58,608 nucleotides of DNA, taken from positions 1-58,608 of the forward strand of contig NVVR01000020.1 in the NCBI GenBank assembly GCA_002733415.1. Reading direction: 5' to 3'. This document shows positions 11,115 to 20,538 of this stretch, piece by piece (within the stretch, counting starts at the first letter, position 1; each line of letters opens with the position of its first letter). Both the position numbers and the translations under genes were made by a program. Origin of the DNA: Kordia sp. (GTDB lineage: Bacteria; Bacteroidota; Bacteroidia; Flavobacteriales; Flavobacteriaceae). The notes below the pieces were generated by a model. That model was not told where the DNA came from, searched no databases, and was given only the letters and a program-made list of their open reading frames with translations.

Positions 11115-11283
11115 AATAAAATGCTTTTAATGTTTAGTAATTTATGATTCAATCTAATAAAAATTTGATAATTTTTCAAGAATTAAATATCTCCTTGGAG
11201 GGTATTTAATAGTTTTTTTGTTAAGTGCAAAACTTGACCATTTTGATTTTATTAATTCAATTTACTTACCTACGCCACAAAAT

Positions 11284-11571
11284 TTAACTAGTATTATATG
11301 CTATTTATGACAACTATAATGACATTATCAAGTAAACGATTGTTTCCACCTTAGAGGGAACTTCAAATGGTGGTATTTATGCAATGGAAGGAGGGAATAA
11401 GATCAAATTTATATGTTAGAAGATTTACATAATAGGTATAATACTTACGGGTAGTAGCAGTAAGTAATGAAAATATCTTTGAAAAATTAATGTATGTTTG
11501 TAGAGTAGCTTCTTAAGGGGGCTACTGATTTATTATTTGAAGTAGAAGGATAGTATATAAGAAACATGTAA
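11284..11571 (+). pseudogene. Decayed icmF duplicate, part 2 (3' end)
   Basis: It resumes the icmF match at the LYAIYDN segment (about 11290-11320). After losses it reaches the C-terminus: agatttacat, gtaatgaaaatatctttgaaaaattaatg and tatttgaagtagaagga parallel icmF 9560-9734, and the copy ends at the same stop codon (11571). Several in-frame stops are present. With 9880-10070 it forms the remains of a tandem duplicate of at least the 3' quarter of icmF. Confidence 0.8.
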
Positions 11572-11776
11572 ATTATCAGGGTTTTAACTTTATTTTTGTA
11601 AAATTATAATATTATTAATACTTGATCGTAGAGAAGCCCCTTTTATAGAATAAAAAGTTTGATTAGATAAATTAAAAAAACAGATTACTTTTTAATCTAT
11701 TCTTTTGATTAATATAACCAAGGGTAATTAAAAAGAAATTATATTTATAGAGGTCAAATTTTGTAATTTTAAATAG

Positions 11777-12880
11777 ATGGATAGTTTAAATTTTAGCCTT
11801 ATAAATATAATCAGCTTTCTAGCATTGTTTGCAGCATTGTTATTTGCTTTTCAGGTCTATTTTTTTAAAAATAAAAATAAAGCCAATATTTTTTTCGCTA
11901 CCTATTTAATTAACATAGCTGTTATAATTGTATTCTTTTTGGTTTTAAACTTGAAACAGATGAAATGGGCTTATATTATTTTACCTTTTCTGATGCTTGC
12001 ATGTCTATCACTCGGGCCTATTTTATGGATTTATGTACGTCTAGTCGTAGGTGAAAAGGGTGAAAATTTATTTAAGCACTTTTATTTGCCAATATTTTTT
12101 TCTGGAGTAGTCTTAATATTGTTGATATTAACTCAATGTTCTTTAGGAAAAACAGGCGATTTTTATATAATGAAAGGATTGTATGTAATAGTTATGATTG
12201 GGCTAACTATAGTTTTTTTAACTCAGAATATTTTTTACATATATAAGACCTTTAAGTTATATAAGATTCATCGAGATAGCATAGGAGATAGTTATTCTTA
12301 TACAGAAAAAATAAATTTGAGTTGGTTTAGATTATTGATTTATGGATATATCATTTTTATTATTGGCTTAATTATAACTAATTTAATAGATGATTCTTGG
12401 TCTTATATAGTGTTTTATTTAATACTGCTTAGTTATGTGGTTTTTTCAGGGTATAATGCTTTAAATCAAGAACCAGTTTTTAAACAAGAAAGGATAGCGG
12501 TAAAAGATGAAAAGACATCGTCTTTAAAGCTCACAGATGTTTTTTTAATTGAGTTAGAAAAACGTTTATTATTGATAATGAAAGAAGAACAATTGTTTTT
12601 AGATAGCACTTTAACCATATTTTCTTTAGCAAAAGAGATGAATACTAATACTAAGTACTTATCTTTTTTAATTAATAAATCGTTGCAGAAAAATTTTGTA
12701 TTGTTTGTAAATGAATATAGAGTAACCCTAGCTAAAAAAATGTTATTAGACCCAAATAATGATAAATTAACAATAGAATATATAGGGAGTAATGCTGGTT
12801 TTAAGTCTAAATCAGCTTTTAATGCCGCATTTAAAAAAAATACAGGAACTACACCTTCTGTATTTAAAGCGAATAATTGA
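11777..12880 (+). CDS. Membrane-anchored AraC-family transcriptional regulator
   Basis: About seven hydrophobic helices (residues 10-230) precede a cytoplasmic AraC/XylS-type HTH domain (about 270-365). The HTH contains LAKEMNTNTKYLSFLINKSL, the FVNEYRVTLAKKMLLDP stretch and a second HTH ending GFKSKSAFNAAFKKNTGTTPS. This 7TM plus AraC layout is common in Flavobacteriia, where the ligand is usually unknown. It is transcribed alone and ends in a strong hairpin 78 bp after the stop. The target genes are unclear; the ABC exporter downstream is convergent, so shared control is only a guess. Confidence 0.9.
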   Translation: MDSLNFSLINIISFLALFAALLFAFQVYFFKNKNKANIFFATYLINIAVIIVFFLVLNLKQMKWAYIILPFLMLACLSLGPILWIYVRLVVGEKGENLFKHFYLPIFFSGVVLILLILTQCSLGKTGDFYIMKGLYVIVMIGLTIVFLTQNIFYIYKTFKLYKIHRDSIGDSYSYTEKINLSWFRLLIYGYIIFIIGLIITNLIDDSWSYIVFYLILLSYVVFSGYNALNQEPVFKQERIAVKDEKTSSLKLTDVFLIELEKRLLLIMKEEQLFLDSTLTIFSLAKEMNTNTKYLSFLINKSLQKNFVLFVNEYRVTLAKKMLLDPNNDKLTIEYIGSNAGFKSKSAFNAAFKKNTGTTPSVFKANN

Positions 12881-12957
12881 AATCATTAATGTCCGATAAA
12901 AGAATAAAAACCGATTGCTGTTAGAATAAGGAGCAAGTATTTTTTGGTAAAAAAGAT

Positions 12958-12992
12958 ACAAACAGCAGCTTAATTTTTAAGCTGCTGTTTGT
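12958..12992 (+). terminator. Terminator of the AraC-type gene
   Basis: ACAAACAGCAGCTTAA (12958-12973) pairs perfectly with TTAAGCTGCTGTTTGT (12977-12992) around a 3-base loop, followed by CTTTAAT. A 16-bp stem is very stable for this AT-rich genome. Confidence 0.85.
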
Positions 12993-13056
12993 CTTTAATA
13001 TTCTTTTTATATAAGAAGTAAGCTACAGTTTTGAAAAAAGCTTAAAGCCCCAAGTA

Positions 13057-13216
13057 ATACCAATTAAAATTCAAAATGCACAATTAAGTAGTTTCTTTTA
13101 AATCTATTTGTCGCTTAAAAATATAAGCGTAACTAAGGCTATGCTTATATTTTTAAACTCAATTAAATCTAAAATAATTCAATTTACTTATGAGCACCTT
13201 GAAATTTAATTGGTAT
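13057..13216. repeat. R4: 160-bp MITE-like element, copy A
   Basis: It is bounded by ATACCAATTAAAATTCAA and its near inverted repeat TTGAAATTTAATTGGTAT. Read in reverse, it matches the 160-bp element at 20211-20370 along its whole length, including the central AGCATAGCC...TTA and TTATATTTTTAAG blocks. No ORF is inside. The shared length, palindromic ends and opposite orientation indicate a non-autonomous mobile or structured repeat. Confidence 0.75.
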
Positions 13217-13283
13217 AATACATTGATTTTTAAAAAACATATATGGTTTTAATCGGGCAACAGTGAATTGAAATAGTAAAAAA

Positions 13284-13326
13284 AAACATCCGTCAGCCAG
13301 AATTAAATTCAGAGTGAGGGATGTTT
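13284..13326 (-). terminator. Terminator of the ABC permease gene
   Basis: AAACATCC (13284-13291) pairs with GGATGTTT (13319-13326), with further pairing just inside. It lies 17 bp beyond the permease stop on the minus strand and is followed there by a run of T residues. Confidence 0.65.
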
Positions 13327-13342
13327 AATAAAGGATATGCTT

Positions 13343-14551
13343 TTATAGACTAATGATATTTTTTTTAAACAAAGGAATTGATATTAGTGTCATGACTAAC
13401 CCTATCCCTAAAAGCACTAACATTCTAGGTGCAATTTCTATGATAGATAATTCTCTCCAGAAGATGTCATAAAACCCTTGAATCCCCCAATAATTTAAAC
13501 TTACTACGGCCATTTTTTGCATGAATTCGGGCATGATAAACAACGGTATCATACTTCCGCCAATAGCTGACATTGTTAAAATAATTAAGGAAGAAAATCC
13601 GTTTAATTGCTGACGTGTTTTAACAAACGACACTAAAAATATTCCAAAGCCAGCTACTGCAAAAGCTGTACATAAAATCATTAATAATAAAGCAGGGACA
13701 TCTTTAAATATATTCAGACCAAAAGCTAGCCATGAAAAAATAAACATAACCACTAATTGAGCGATTGAAATACTCAATGCGGTTAACATTTTTCCAAATA
13801 AAATTTCTGTAGTCTTGAATGGCGCATATAACAATCGTTTTAGAGTCCCATTTTCTTTTTCATCTAATAAACTTCCTCCAATATTTGCAATACTAAATAA
13901 CAACATCATAATAGCTGTTCCTACAACTGCTTGAATCAACCCTATATTTTCTTTAGTCGATTTTTCTTTCATTACCGACTGCATTTCTATTTGTATCGGG
14001 CTAGCATTATTTTCACTGCTAATTGTATTTATTATATTTTGCTTCATTTTGGGAGGCATTCCTGAAAAAGTGTTTGAAACAAAACTATTCACCCTGTTTT
14101 TTAAAATTTCCTTCCCTTGGTTTTGTGATAAATGCTGCATTAAAAAAGAATAAATCATTCTTGTTTCTATTTCTCTAGAAGCGTCAAAATACAAGGTTGT
14201 TTTAAAAAAATGAGTCTTTTTAATACCTTCAGAAAATCCTTTTTCAAAAACCAATAAAGCAAGACGTTCTCCTTTTTTTACTAAATCTTTTCCCTTTTGT
14301 AAATTTTTATTAATAAGTGTCAGGCCTTTTAAATTTTCCAATTGCTTTATTGTTTCCTTAGAAGAGTCTGATTGATCTAAATCTGTAACCAATACAGTAT
14401 AGGTCCTTGGGTTTGATTTTTTTTTACCTGTTCCACCAAATGCAAATGCAAATAATGTAATTAATAATATGGGTAATATAAACGTTAATAGTACTGCCTT
14501 TTTATCTTTTAAAAAAAGGGTCATATCTTTTTTAAATAATGTAAATAACAT
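13343..14551 (-). CDS. ABC-2 type transporter permease
   Basis: Inner-membrane exporter subunit of 402 aa. One N-terminal helix (about 20-40) is followed by an extracytoplasmic loop of roughly 170 residues and then by five C-terminal helices (about 215-395). This is the topology of the ABC2_membrane_3 / YhgE-like group. The segment LLDEKENGTLKRLLYAPFKTTEILFGK is the usual cytoplasmic coupling region. The gene follows the ATPase gene by 15 bp and must be co-transcribed with it. Substrate cannot be read from sequence; drugs, lipids or polysaccharide intermediates are typical of the family. Confidence 0.92.
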   Translation of the reverse strand: MLFTLFKKDMTLFLKDKKAVLLTFILPILLITLFAFAFGGTGKKKSNPRTYTVLVTDLDQSDSSKETIKQLENLKGLTLINKNLQKGKDLVKKGERLALLVFEKGFSEGIKKTHFFKTTLYFDASREIETRMIYSFLMQHLSQNQGKEILKNRVNSFVSNTFSGMPPKMKQNIINTISSENNASPIQIEMQSVMKEKSTKENIGLIQAVVGTAIMMLLFSIANIGGSLLDEKENGTLKRLLYAPFKTTEILFGKMLTALSISIAQLVVMFIFSWLAFGLNIFKDVPALLLMILCTAFAVAGFGIFLVSFVKTRQQLNGFSSLIILTMSAIGGSMIPLFIMPEFMQKMAVVSLNYWGIQGFYDIFWRELSIIEIAPRMLVLLGIGLVMTLISIPLFKKNIISL

Positions 14552-14566
14552 CTTTTTCTTATTTAG

Positions 14567-15490
14567 TTAATCTCTTAATTCTTTCCCGGTTAAGTGTAAA
14601 AACACTCGTTCTAAATTTGGGGCAACAAAATCAATATCAGCAATGCTTAAATTTAATTTAGACACCAGATTTAAAACCTCTTTTAAATCTTTATTTTTAT
14701 CACATTTTATAGCTAGTTTATTATTTGTTATCTCAGCTTCAAATGGTAAGATGGTTTTTAATTCTTCAATTTTTTCTTTATCTGAAGTAGCGAAATCCAA
14801 TTCGACAATTTCTTTTTCTCCAATCATTTTTTTTAATTCCTCTAGAGTTCCCTGACCTACAATTTTGCCTTCATCAATAATGGCTATTCGGTCGCACAAA
14901 CGTTCCACCTCTTCCATATAATGAGTGGTGTAAATGATGGTTAATCCCTCTGATTTTAATCGCTCTACAATCTCAAAAATTCGATTTCTACTTTGTGGGT
15001 CTACTCCAACTGTTGGTTCATCAAGGAATAATATTTTAGGCTCATGTAATAATGCTGCGGCAATATTAATTCGGCGCTTCATTCCTCCAGAATAGGTTTT
15101 AATGGCATCTTTTTTTCTGCCGGATAAACCTATGAATTCTAATAGATCATGTATTTTATTCTTTAGTTTTTTAGTGGGAATTCCGTATATTTTACCAAAA
15201 AAGAAAAGGTTTTCTTCTGCTGATAACTCATCGTACAATGATATTTCTTGAGGAACAATTCCTATAATTTTTTTACATGAATTTGTTTCAGAAAACAAAT
15301 CTGTATTATTAAGATGAATAGTACCTGAATCGGGTTTAAACAAGCTGCTCAACATGTTTATTGTTGTAGATTTCCCTGCTCCATTTGGGCCTAATAAACC
15401 ATAAATTTCACCTTTGTTTATGTTAAAGCTTATTCCATTTACTGCTTTAATTTTACCAAACGATTTCGTTAATTGATCAACTTTTATCAT
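14567..15490 (-). CDS. ABC-2 type transporter ATP-binding protein
   Basis: ABC ATPase of 307 aa that powers the permease encoded next. Walker A GPNGAGKST lies at about 35-43, the Q-loop at GIVPQEISLYDEL, the signature YSGGMKRRINIA near 137, Walker B ILFLDEPTVGVD near 160 and the H-loop at IYTTHYMEE. The C-terminal extension (about 220-307) fits CcmA/DrrA-like exporters. It is the first gene of a two-gene operon. The ATG start begins MIKVDQLTKSFG, a standard family N-terminus. Confidence 0.95.
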   Translation of the reverse strand: MIKVDQLTKSFGKIKAVNGISFNINKGEIYGLLGPNGAGKSTTINMLSSLFKPDSGTIHLNNTDLFSETNSCKKIIGIVPQEISLYDELSAEENLFFFGKIYGIPTKKLKNKIHDLLEFIGLSGRKKDAIKTYSGGMKRRINIAAALLHEPKILFLDEPTVGVDPQSRNRIFEIVERLKSEGLTIIYTTHYMEEVERLCDRIAIIDEGKIVGQGTLEELKKMIGEKEIVELDFATSDKEKIEELKTILPFEAEITNNKLAIKCDKNKDLKEVLNLVSKLNLSIADIDFVAPNLERVFLHLTGKELRD

Positions 15491-15983
15491 AATATCCTAC
15501 AATTAATTCTATTACAAAGTAGATGTTGTTTTAAAGAATTTAAAATAAAAGGATACTCAACTGTTAAAAAACAATGATGAGTTGTGACTTAAATATTTAG
15601 TTTAGTACTCTTTAGGGGTATTAATCGTTTTTCATGCATATAGGATCATTACTATCCGACAGTTTATTGTTTTTTAAGATGTAAACATGACTTCTAAAAA
15701 AAACATTTTTAAAAATTTAGGGTTTGAAGATTTATTTTCAGTCTGCAAAAAAAACTGCTGTCAAACCGTCCCAATAGCTATCGGGATGTCGAAGTCTAAT
15801 GAAAACTAGTGCTTTATATTTATACAAGCTCAATCTGACAATAAATTAAGATTTGTATAAATTTTTCGGATGATAAATAGATGAACCTTTTGCATTTGTT
15901 AAAACATATAATCTAGGAATAAATTTTGGAAGACGAAGTGTAAAATAGTATCTATCATATTGCTGCTGAAAATAGGTGTTAAT
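15491..15983. other. Intergenic region with a short repeat and an orphan mini-ORF
   Basis: No convincing gene. A 40-codon plus-strand ORF (15687-15809, starting MTSKKNIFKNLGFEDLF) resembles the start of an HTH/antitoxin-like protein. It runs out into the short dispersed repeat CCCAATAGCTATCGGGATG (about 15769-15787), related to the unit at 42189-42205, so it is probably a broken gene. Confidence 0.35.
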
Positions 15984-17060
15984 TTACCCATCAATTTTTT
16001 CAAACTGAATATTATACATGGTTCCAGGTTTTTGTTGTTTAGATATGGTACCGTTAAGTTGTTGTGTGAAAATTTTAATTAATTTAGAACCCAACCCATT
16101 ATTTTCAATGATTCCTTTCATGCCAGAGCCATTATCACCAATTATCAATTCAAAATGAGTAGGGGTATCTTGTTTTAAATGAACAGTTATTTCTCCGTTA
16201 TTTATGTTTGTAAAAGCATACTTTAATGAATTGGTTATTATTTCATTAATAATTAAACCTAAAGGCACTAAAGTTTTTACTCCTAGCTTTACATCATCTA
16301 CTTGTATATTGGTTTTTATATTTTGATTAACAGAATAGTTCTTTATTAAATCCTCTGTTAAAACAGTTAAATGTTGTTTTACATTAATATGTTCAAGGTC
16401 GTCAGAGCGATACATTTTTTCATGAAGCCTAGCTAATGATAAGACCCTATTTTGTGTTTCTTTTAAAATATCAATTGCTTTTTGATCATCAATATCTTTT
16501 AATTGAAGTCTGAGCAAACTAGTAACCACCTGTAAGTTATTTTTCATTCGGTGGTGTATCTCTCGGAGTAGGATGTCTTGTCGTTTTAATTGTTTGTCAC
16601 TTTCTAAATTTTGTTCCATGAGTAGCCTGTTTGTATTGAGTAAAGCTAAATCGTTTTCTTTTACTATTTTATTAAAATGATAAACAATAAAAAATACCCC
16701 AGTAGCAATTATGAGCGTGTTTAGGATAGCAATGTTATTAATAAGCTCCACGTTAAGGTTGTTGATTGGTGTATGTGATTTAAAAAAAAATATTCCTGAA
16801 ACTAATAATATTCCAATTCCTAATACATAGCTTTTTTTTTGTGAACTACTCCAATTTTGATCAAAATATAATACCAATGGTAAGGATAGCATAAAATAAA
16901 TGTAATTGCTTTCAAACCCAATATAATAAGAGCCTATATAAGAATGGAGAATGATGTCTAAACTACCTAGAAGAAAAACGAGCTCTGGTTTGCAGTTATT
17001 TTGAATTAAATAATAAAGTAAAAGCATGTAAGGAAGACTAGCTGCATTCGCATAGAACAA
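15984..17060 (-). CDS. Membrane sensor histidine kinase (HisKA_2 type), start uncertain
   Basis: The N-terminal half is membrane-embedded (several helices, residues 1-140), then comes a short coiled coil. A HisKA_2 dimerisation domain carries the phospho-acceptor His in REIHHRMKNNLQVV (about 170), followed by an HATPase domain with INEIITNSLKYAF, GDNGSGM and GLGSKLI. No receiver domain and no adjacent response regulator are present. The first start-like codon is TTG at 17060. However, coding-like sequence continues upstream to a stop near 17190 and encodes another hydrophobic helix (SVIVNAIIVATITHVVL) with no ATG, GTG or TTG. The true start may be a rare ATT, or the start codon may have been lost. 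A LuxR-type gene diverges upstream. Confidence 0.8.
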   Translation of the reverse strand: MFYANAASLPYMLLLYYLIQNNCKPELVFLLGSLDIILHSYIGSYYIGFESNYIYFMLSLPLVLYFDQNWSSSQKKSYVLGIGILLVSGIFFFKSHTPINNLNVELINNIAILNTLIIATGVFFIVYHFNKIVKENDLALLNTNRLLMEQNLESDKQLKRQDILLREIHHRMKNNLQVVTSLLRLQLKDIDDQKAIDILKETQNRVLSLARLHEKMYRSDDLEHINVKQHLTVLTEDLIKNYSVNQNIKTNIQVDDVKLGVKTLVPLGLIINEIITNSLKYAFTNINNGEITVHLKQDTPTHFELIIGDNGSGMKGIIENNGLGSKLIKIFTQQLNGTISKQQKPGTMYNIQFEKIDG

Positions 17061-17294
17061 CTCTGTTACATCAATATTAAAAAAGAAGAAACTAAGAACT
17101 ACATGCGTAATAGTAGCTACAATAATAGCGTTAACAATTACTGACTTGAAACGTGTATCAATTGTTAGTAGTTTAATTGTATCGTTCTATATTAGTTGGT
17201 TAGTTTAAAAAATGGAAGTTACGAAATAATATTATAAGCATTTGTATAGAGAAAAATAATTACTGTAAATTAGTACACAACTAAAATCAATTAA

Positions 17295-18437
17295 ATGTCC
17301 GTTACAATTGTCAATTACGTTACCGCTATTGTCTGTATAATTACTGCTTTTGTGATACAACGTATTTATTTTAAAGAGAAGAATAGGAACGCTTCTGTAT
17401 CTTCATTAAAAGGAATTAAGTGGTTTGGGTTGGCTATTTTTTCATGGGGATTAGGAGCTTTGGTAAATATTTTGCTAATTAATATTTTTGGTTTTGAAGC
17501 GAATGATAAAATAGTAGTTAGTTGTGGGGTTTTATTCTCTTTATTGAATTCGTTGTTTATATTAATGTCGTTACCTTCAATAGAGCATAGTGGAAAACGG
17601 AATTTAGCTATTCAGATTATTGAACGCTTTTCTGAAAAAGAAGTGTTTGTTATTTTCGGTGGAATTTTAGTTATGTTGGCATCAGTATTTGTATTATCAC
17701 TTTCTATAAATACAAATACGCCTAGTAACAGTGCTATTTGGCTCATAGATATCCCTATCTCTTTAATAGTAGCATTTGCATTATTAAACGAATTAAACAA
17801 AGCCTTTAGAAACAGAGGGATGAAGTTTATGTATTTGCCAACAGTTGCCTTGTTTTTACTGATTTTGATTGCAGTAATTCATCGTATTATTCCTAATCAT
17901 GTCGCTGTACAACTAATAGATTTAGAGTATTGGTCGCTAATTGGAGTGATAACGGCTTTATCATTTAAGTTTTTATTTGTGTTATTGTTTACAATTTTGT
18001 TATACAGCTGGAAGTTATTAGCAGAAAAAGAAGAGCAACAAACGGAGTTGGCGCAATTAAAATTGATCAATAATCAGTTGAAAAAAGACAAAGAGATTCT
18101 TAAGATAGCGAATGAAAGCCACATAGATACCATCAAACATCTAAAAGCAGAATTAGTTACTCGTAAAAAGAAATACAAGAAATTAAAAAAATCTACAAAA
18201 GTAGTATTGTCTGACCGGCAAAAAGAAGTATTGGGTAATTTAGGAGTTGTTGGTGCTAAAATGTCCTACACAGAAATTGCAGATGTAATGCACATAAGTG
18301 TTGACGGATTTCAAGCCCATATTTATCAAATTAAAAAAGTGCTTAATATTTCAGGGAGCGGAGGGAAGAAACAATTGATTCAGTACGCTATTGATAAGAA
18401 CCTATTGGAGCTCGCTACTATCACAAAGGAAGAATAA
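17295..18437 (+). CDS. Membrane-bound LuxR-type HTH regulator
   Basis: This 380-aa protein has about seven hydrophobic segments (1-245), a lysine- and glutamate-rich coiled coil (about 247-305) and a C-terminal LuxR/GerE HTH (about 308-375). The HTH contains LSDRQKEVLGNLG, YTEIADVMHISVDGFQAHI and KKVLNISG. It has no receiver domain. It diverges from the histidine kinase gene, so the pair may form a signalling unit, although no phospho-acceptor Asp domain is visible here. Membrane-tethered HTH proteins of this type are frequent in Bacteroidota; the signal is unknown. Confidence 0.82.
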   Translation: MSVTIVNYVTAIVCIITAFVIQRIYFKEKNRNASVSSLKGIKWFGLAIFSWGLGALVNILLINIFGFEANDKIVVSCGVLFSLLNSLFILMSLPSIEHSGKRNLAIQIIERFSEKEVFVIFGGILVMLASVFVLSLSINTNTPSNSAIWLIDIPISLIVAFALLNELNKAFRNRGMKFMYLPTVALFLLILIAVIHRIIPNHVAVQLIDLEYWSLIGVITALSFKFLFVLLFTILLYSWKLLAEKEEQQTELAQLKLINNQLKKDKEILKIANESHIDTIKHLKAELVTRKKKYKKLKKSTKVVLSDRQKEVLGNLGVVGAKMSYTEIADVMHISVDGFQAHIYQIKKVLNISGSGGKKQLIQYAIDKNLLELATITKEE

Positions 18438-18602
18438 ATTTATTTAAGATGTTTTTTATATAGCAACTAAGAAAACTAGCATGCTTAAGTACATACTTAA
18501 GTAGTTGGTTAGCCAATTTTCATTAGTACGTAAGCTATTGTATTGCTTGATTTGTTTGCAATTTAGCAGAAATCAATAACCAGGAATGCTAGGATATTTA
18601 TA

Positions 18603-18614
18603 GCCACTGGTGGC
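18603..18614. promoter_or_regulatory. CCACTGGTGG palindrome before alsT
   Basis: GCCACTGGTGGC is a perfect 12-bp palindrome ending 14 bp before the symporter start. It has the same core as the palindrome 18 bp before icmF and the CCCACTAGTGGG copies near sigZ and the secretion operon. It may be an operator or part of a translation-control structure. Confidence 0.4.
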
Positions 18615-18628
18615 CAATCAAAAAACGG

Positions 18629-20185
18629 ATGAAAACGAAATTTACATTACTATTATTTTTTGCAACTACTTTAATTGCAAATGCACAGGAACAAACAAAA
18701 GGATTAGACAATCAAATAAATGAATTATTTAGTACTGCTACTGGCTGGTTTGTTAGTGCAGTTTTTGCTGGAATACCTATTACAGATACATTAAGTGTCC
18801 CGTGGGTATTAGTAGTTCTTATTTTGGGAGCAGTATATTTTTCTATCTATTTTAAGTTTATCAATTTCACCGGGTTTAAAACAGCTATAAATGTCGTTAG
18901 GGGGAAATACGATGATGTAGATAAACAAAAACCTCAAGAAGATATTCTAGAAACTATAAAAGTAGAGGGAGAAGGTGAGGTTTCTCATTTTCAAGCCTTA
19001 ACAGCAGCATTATCAGCTACAGTAGGTTTGGGGAATATTGCTGGTGTAGCAATTGCCTTATCTATAGGAGGAGCAGGAGCTACCTTTTGGATGATATTAG
19101 TTGGTTTGTTAGGGATGGCAACCAAATTTGTAGAATGTACTCTGGGCGTTAAATACAGAGAAATAGCTGAAGATGGAACTGTTTTTGGCGGTCCGATGTA
19201 TTATCTTAAAAAGGGAATAGGAGAGCTAGGTTTTGCTAAATTAGGGAAGGTGCTTTCTGTCATTTTTGCTATTATGTGTGTTGGTGGTTCTCTCGGAGGA
19301 GGGAACATGTTTCAGGTAAATCAAGCGTTTAAGTTGTTTGAGTATGTAACTGGAGGAGAGCAAAGTTTTATTTACGGTAAAGGTTGGCTGTTTGGCTTGG
19401 TAATGGCCATTTTAGTTGGTGTTGTTATCATAGGAGGAATCAAAAAAATAGCAAAAGTAACCGATAAAATAGTTCCTTTAATGGTAGGAGTGTATATATT
19501 GGCTATACTAGTAATTTTAGGAATTAATTTTTCAGAAATACCAAATGCATTAACAGCAATTTGGAATGGGGCATTTAGTCCGATAGGCGTTGCTGGAGGT
19601 TTTGTAGGGGTTTTAATACAGGGATTTAAACGTGCTGCATTTTCTAATGAAGCTGGAATTGGGTCGTCTTCTATTGCACATTCAGCAGTAAAAACAAATT
19701 ACGCTGCCAGTGAAGGTTTAGTAGCCTTGTTAGAGCCATTTATAGATACGGTGGTCGTTTGTACTATGACGGCTTTGGTGTTGATTATTACGGGACAGTT
19801 AACTGTGGGTACAGCGATTTCTGATGAACAAGGAGCTATTTTGACGGCAAGGGCTTTAGAGAGTGGGGTTTCGTGGTTTCCCTATGTATTAGCTGTTGCT
19901 GTAATATTATTCGCTTTTTCATCCATGATTTCTTGGTCGTATTACGGATATCAAGCGTGGTCATATTTATTTGGTAGAGATAAACGAACGGGGAATGTTT
20001 ATAAAATCATATTTTGTATGTTCACTGTAATAGGTGCCGCAGCAACTTTAGGTGCGGTAGTGAATTTTTCTGACGCTTTGGTTTTTGCCATGATGGTTCC
20101 TAATATGATAGGTTTATTTTTATTAGCACCTAAGGTGAAAGAGGAGTTGAAACGATATAAACATGCTATTTTAGATAAAGGTTAA
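18629..20185 (+). CDS. alsT: Sodium:alanine symporter (AGCS family)
   Basis: Inner-membrane Na+-coupled uptake of alanine, glycine or related amino acids. The family core is clear: LSATVGLGNIAGVAIALSIGGAGA near 130, FGGPMYYLKKGIG near 190, GFKRAAFSNEAGIGSSSIAHSA near 332 and SSMISWSYYGYQAW near 430. About ten or eleven membrane segments follow a cleavable-looking N-terminal signal peptide (about 1-19, ending ANAQ), a feature common in flavobacterial homologues and absent from E. coli-type ones. It stands alone, followed by repeat R4. Confidence 0.93.
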   Translation: MKTKFTLLLFFATTLIANAQEQTKGLDNQINELFSTATGWFVSAVFAGIPITDTLSVPWVLVVLILGAVYFSIYFKFINFTGFKTAINVVRGKYDDVDKQKPQEDILETIKVEGEGEVSHFQALTAALSATVGLGNIAGVAIALSIGGAGATFWMILVGLLGMATKFVECTLGVKYREIAEDGTVFGGPMYYLKKGIGELGFAKLGKVLSVIFAIMCVGGSLGGGNMFQVNQAFKLFEYVTGGEQSFIYGKGWLFGLVMAILVGVVIIGGIKKIAKVTDKIVPLMVGVYILAILVILGINFSEIPNALTAIWNGAFSPIGVAGGFVGVLIQGFKRAAFSNEAGIGSSSIAHSAVKTNYAASEGLVALLEPFIDTVVVCTMTALVLIITGQLTVGTAISDEQGAILTARALESGVSWFPYVLAVAVILFAFSSMISWSYYGYQAWSYLFGRDKRTGNVYKIIFCMFTVIGAAATLGAVVNFSDALVFAMMVPNMIGLFLLAPKVKEELKRYKHAILDKG

Positions 20186-20210
20186 GCTTTTTCGTAAATT
20201 TATATTAGTA

Positions 20211-20370
20211 ATACCAATTGAATTTCAAGATGCACGAATAAAATTGAATTATTTTTTGATTTAGTTGAGTTTAAAAAATTCAGCATAGCCTAGTTATGGT
20301 TATATTTTTAAGTGAAGAATAAATCAAACAGAAACTATTTAATTGTGTGGTTTTGAATTTAAATTGGTAT
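20211..20370. repeat. R4: 160-bp MITE-like element, copy B
   Basis: It runs from ATACCAATTGAATTTCAAG to TTTGAATTTAAATTGGTAT and is the inverted counterpart of 13057-13216, with exactly the same length and roughly four-fifths identity by eye. It begins 26 bp after the alsT stop. Confidence 0.75.
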
Positions 20371-20406
20371 TAAATGCATCTTTTTAAACAATTTTGCGTC
20401 TACTAT

Positions 20407-20538
20407 ATGAATTTAAAAAAAACGATCATGAAAAAAGATAAAGAATGTAGTTGTAACTGCGAAAACTGTCAGAATGGGAATTGTACTAATTGTACTTGTG
20501 AATCATGTACATGCACAGGTTGTAACTGTAGTAGATAA
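20407..20538 (+). CDS. Cys-rich metallothionein-like mini-protein
   Basis: An ORF of 43 aa in which 11 residues are Cys, all after residue 13. They are arranged as CxC, CxxC and CxC repeats (CSCNCENC, NCTNCTCESC, CTCTGCNC) separated by Asn, Thr, Glu and Lys. There are no aromatic residues. This is the pattern of metallothionein-like metal-thiolate proteins. Met8 (MKKDKECSC) is an equally good start. The sigma factor gene 200 bp downstream is on the same strand and ends in CxxC, so a shared role in metal or thiol stress is possible but unproven. Recognised by composition only. Confidence 0.65.
   Translation: MNLKKTIMKKDKECSCNCENCQNGNCTNCTCESCTCTGCNCSR

Noticed and set aside
11777..15490. AraC-type regulator and ABC exporter as one regulatory unit
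   Set aside because: The genes converge and are separated by two terminators and a 160-bp repeat, so co-regulation is not supported by layout.
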